Assembly: GCF_910596095.1 (NCBI RefSeq)
Contig: NC_056550.1
Location: forward strand, 19,128,501-19,192,500
Direction of reading: 5' to 3'
Source: Thunnus maccoyii
Taxonomy: Eukaryota > Chordata > Actinopteri > Scombriformes > Scombridae
DNA: 64,000 nucleotides
The notes beneath the pieces were generated by a model, which worked only from the letters and a program-made list of their open reading frames with translations, searched no databases and was not told the DNA's origin. This document shows positions 63,636 through 64,000 of the stretch, in pieces; within the stretch, counting starts at the first letter, position 1, and every line of letters starts with the position of its first letter. The position numbers were made by a program, and so were the translations under genes.

Positions 63636-63743
63636 ATGTCCAGAATAGACTACAGCGTGTGGGACCACATTGAGGTGTCAGACGATGAAGATGATACCCA
63701 CCCAAACATCGACACCCCCAGCCTCTTCAGATGGAGACACCAG
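63636..63743 (+). CDS. cdc37: CDC37 Hsp90 co-chaperone, first coding exon (partial)
   Basis: The exon encodes 36 residues starting [20 protein letters not shown], ends in SLFRWRHQ and stops at a GTACAG donor in phase 0. This is nearly identical to the N-terminus of vertebrate CDC37, which loads protein kinases onto Hsp90. Ser15 in EVSDDEDD corresponds to human Ser13, the CK2-phosphorylated residue needed for kinase-client binding. The start differs slightly from human (MSRIDYS against MVDYS). The rest of the gene lies beyond the right edge. Proximity to the ICAM genes echoes the mammalian ICAM-TYK2-CDC37 neighbourhood. Confidence 0.96.
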
Positions 63744-64000
63744 GTACAGTATTAACATACGTGACATAAAGATGTTTGTAGTTGACATTAACATAACATT
63801 AAGTGTATCATGTGCTCACTTTAGTGCTATATGAAGTTGCAGACGGTCATGTTAAAGTAGGCTAGGCACGATTAGGAAGTATACACTTTTTGTAGTTAGA
63901 CGTGAGAAAGCAAGTAGCAGAGGTGCATTAAAAGTTAAAGACTATGGTGGACATGAAGTACTTGTAGATTGTGACTGGTTTTATAATATTTTCACCTCAG

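Overview
This is vertebrate, most likely percomorph teleost, nuclear DNA. Small exons are separated by GT-AG introns, and the window holds long AT-rich non-coding stretches, many dinucleotide microsatellites and fish-type non-autonomous DNA transposons. There is no bacterial gene organisation. Species is not determinable from the sequence alone.

Layout. Positions 1 to about 35,400 contain no coding exon I can support. This part is a gene desert or a very large intron, with a decayed DNA transposon (about 2.8-4.35 kb), a 35-base poly-G run (13.02 kb), a CpG-rich block (13.8-14.1 kb) and an interstitial (TTAGGG)n tract (30.25 kb). From 35.7 to 59.5 kb there are four plus-strand ICAM-like cell-adhesion genes in tandem. 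ICAM-A (35,688-40,248) has five Ig domains and no transmembrane exon that I can find. ICAM-B (43,059-47,645) has three Ig domains, a transmembrane segment and an ICAM-1-like basic tail. ICAM-C (50,446-53,957) has three Ig domains and two alternative transmembrane/tail exons. ICAM-D (57,461-59,313) has three Ig domains and ends in a stop without a membrane anchor. The array is followed by cmc4 (60,324-60,606) and the first exon of cdc37 (63,636-63,743), which continues past the right edge.

How the genes relate. ICAMs on endothelium and leukocytes bind beta-2 integrins through an acidic residue in Ig domain 1. Three of the four paralogues keep a Gly-Trp-Glu at the matching place, while ICAM-B has Trp-Lys. 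All ICAM introns are phase 1, so domain exons are exchangeable without breaking frame. The cluster mixes at least one certain membrane form, one gene able to choose between two anchors, and one or two likely secreted forms. In mammals the ICAM1/4/5/3 cluster lies close to CDC37, so the linkage here looks like conserved synteny with lineage-specific tandem expansion.

Transposable elements fill the introns and spacers of the cluster: a 759-bp hAT-type element with a perfect 8-bp target duplication, a probable Helitron, an inverted-repeat element upstream of ICAM-C carrying a full CRE, and fragments in the ICAM-A/ICAM-B spacer where a transmembrane exon would be expected.
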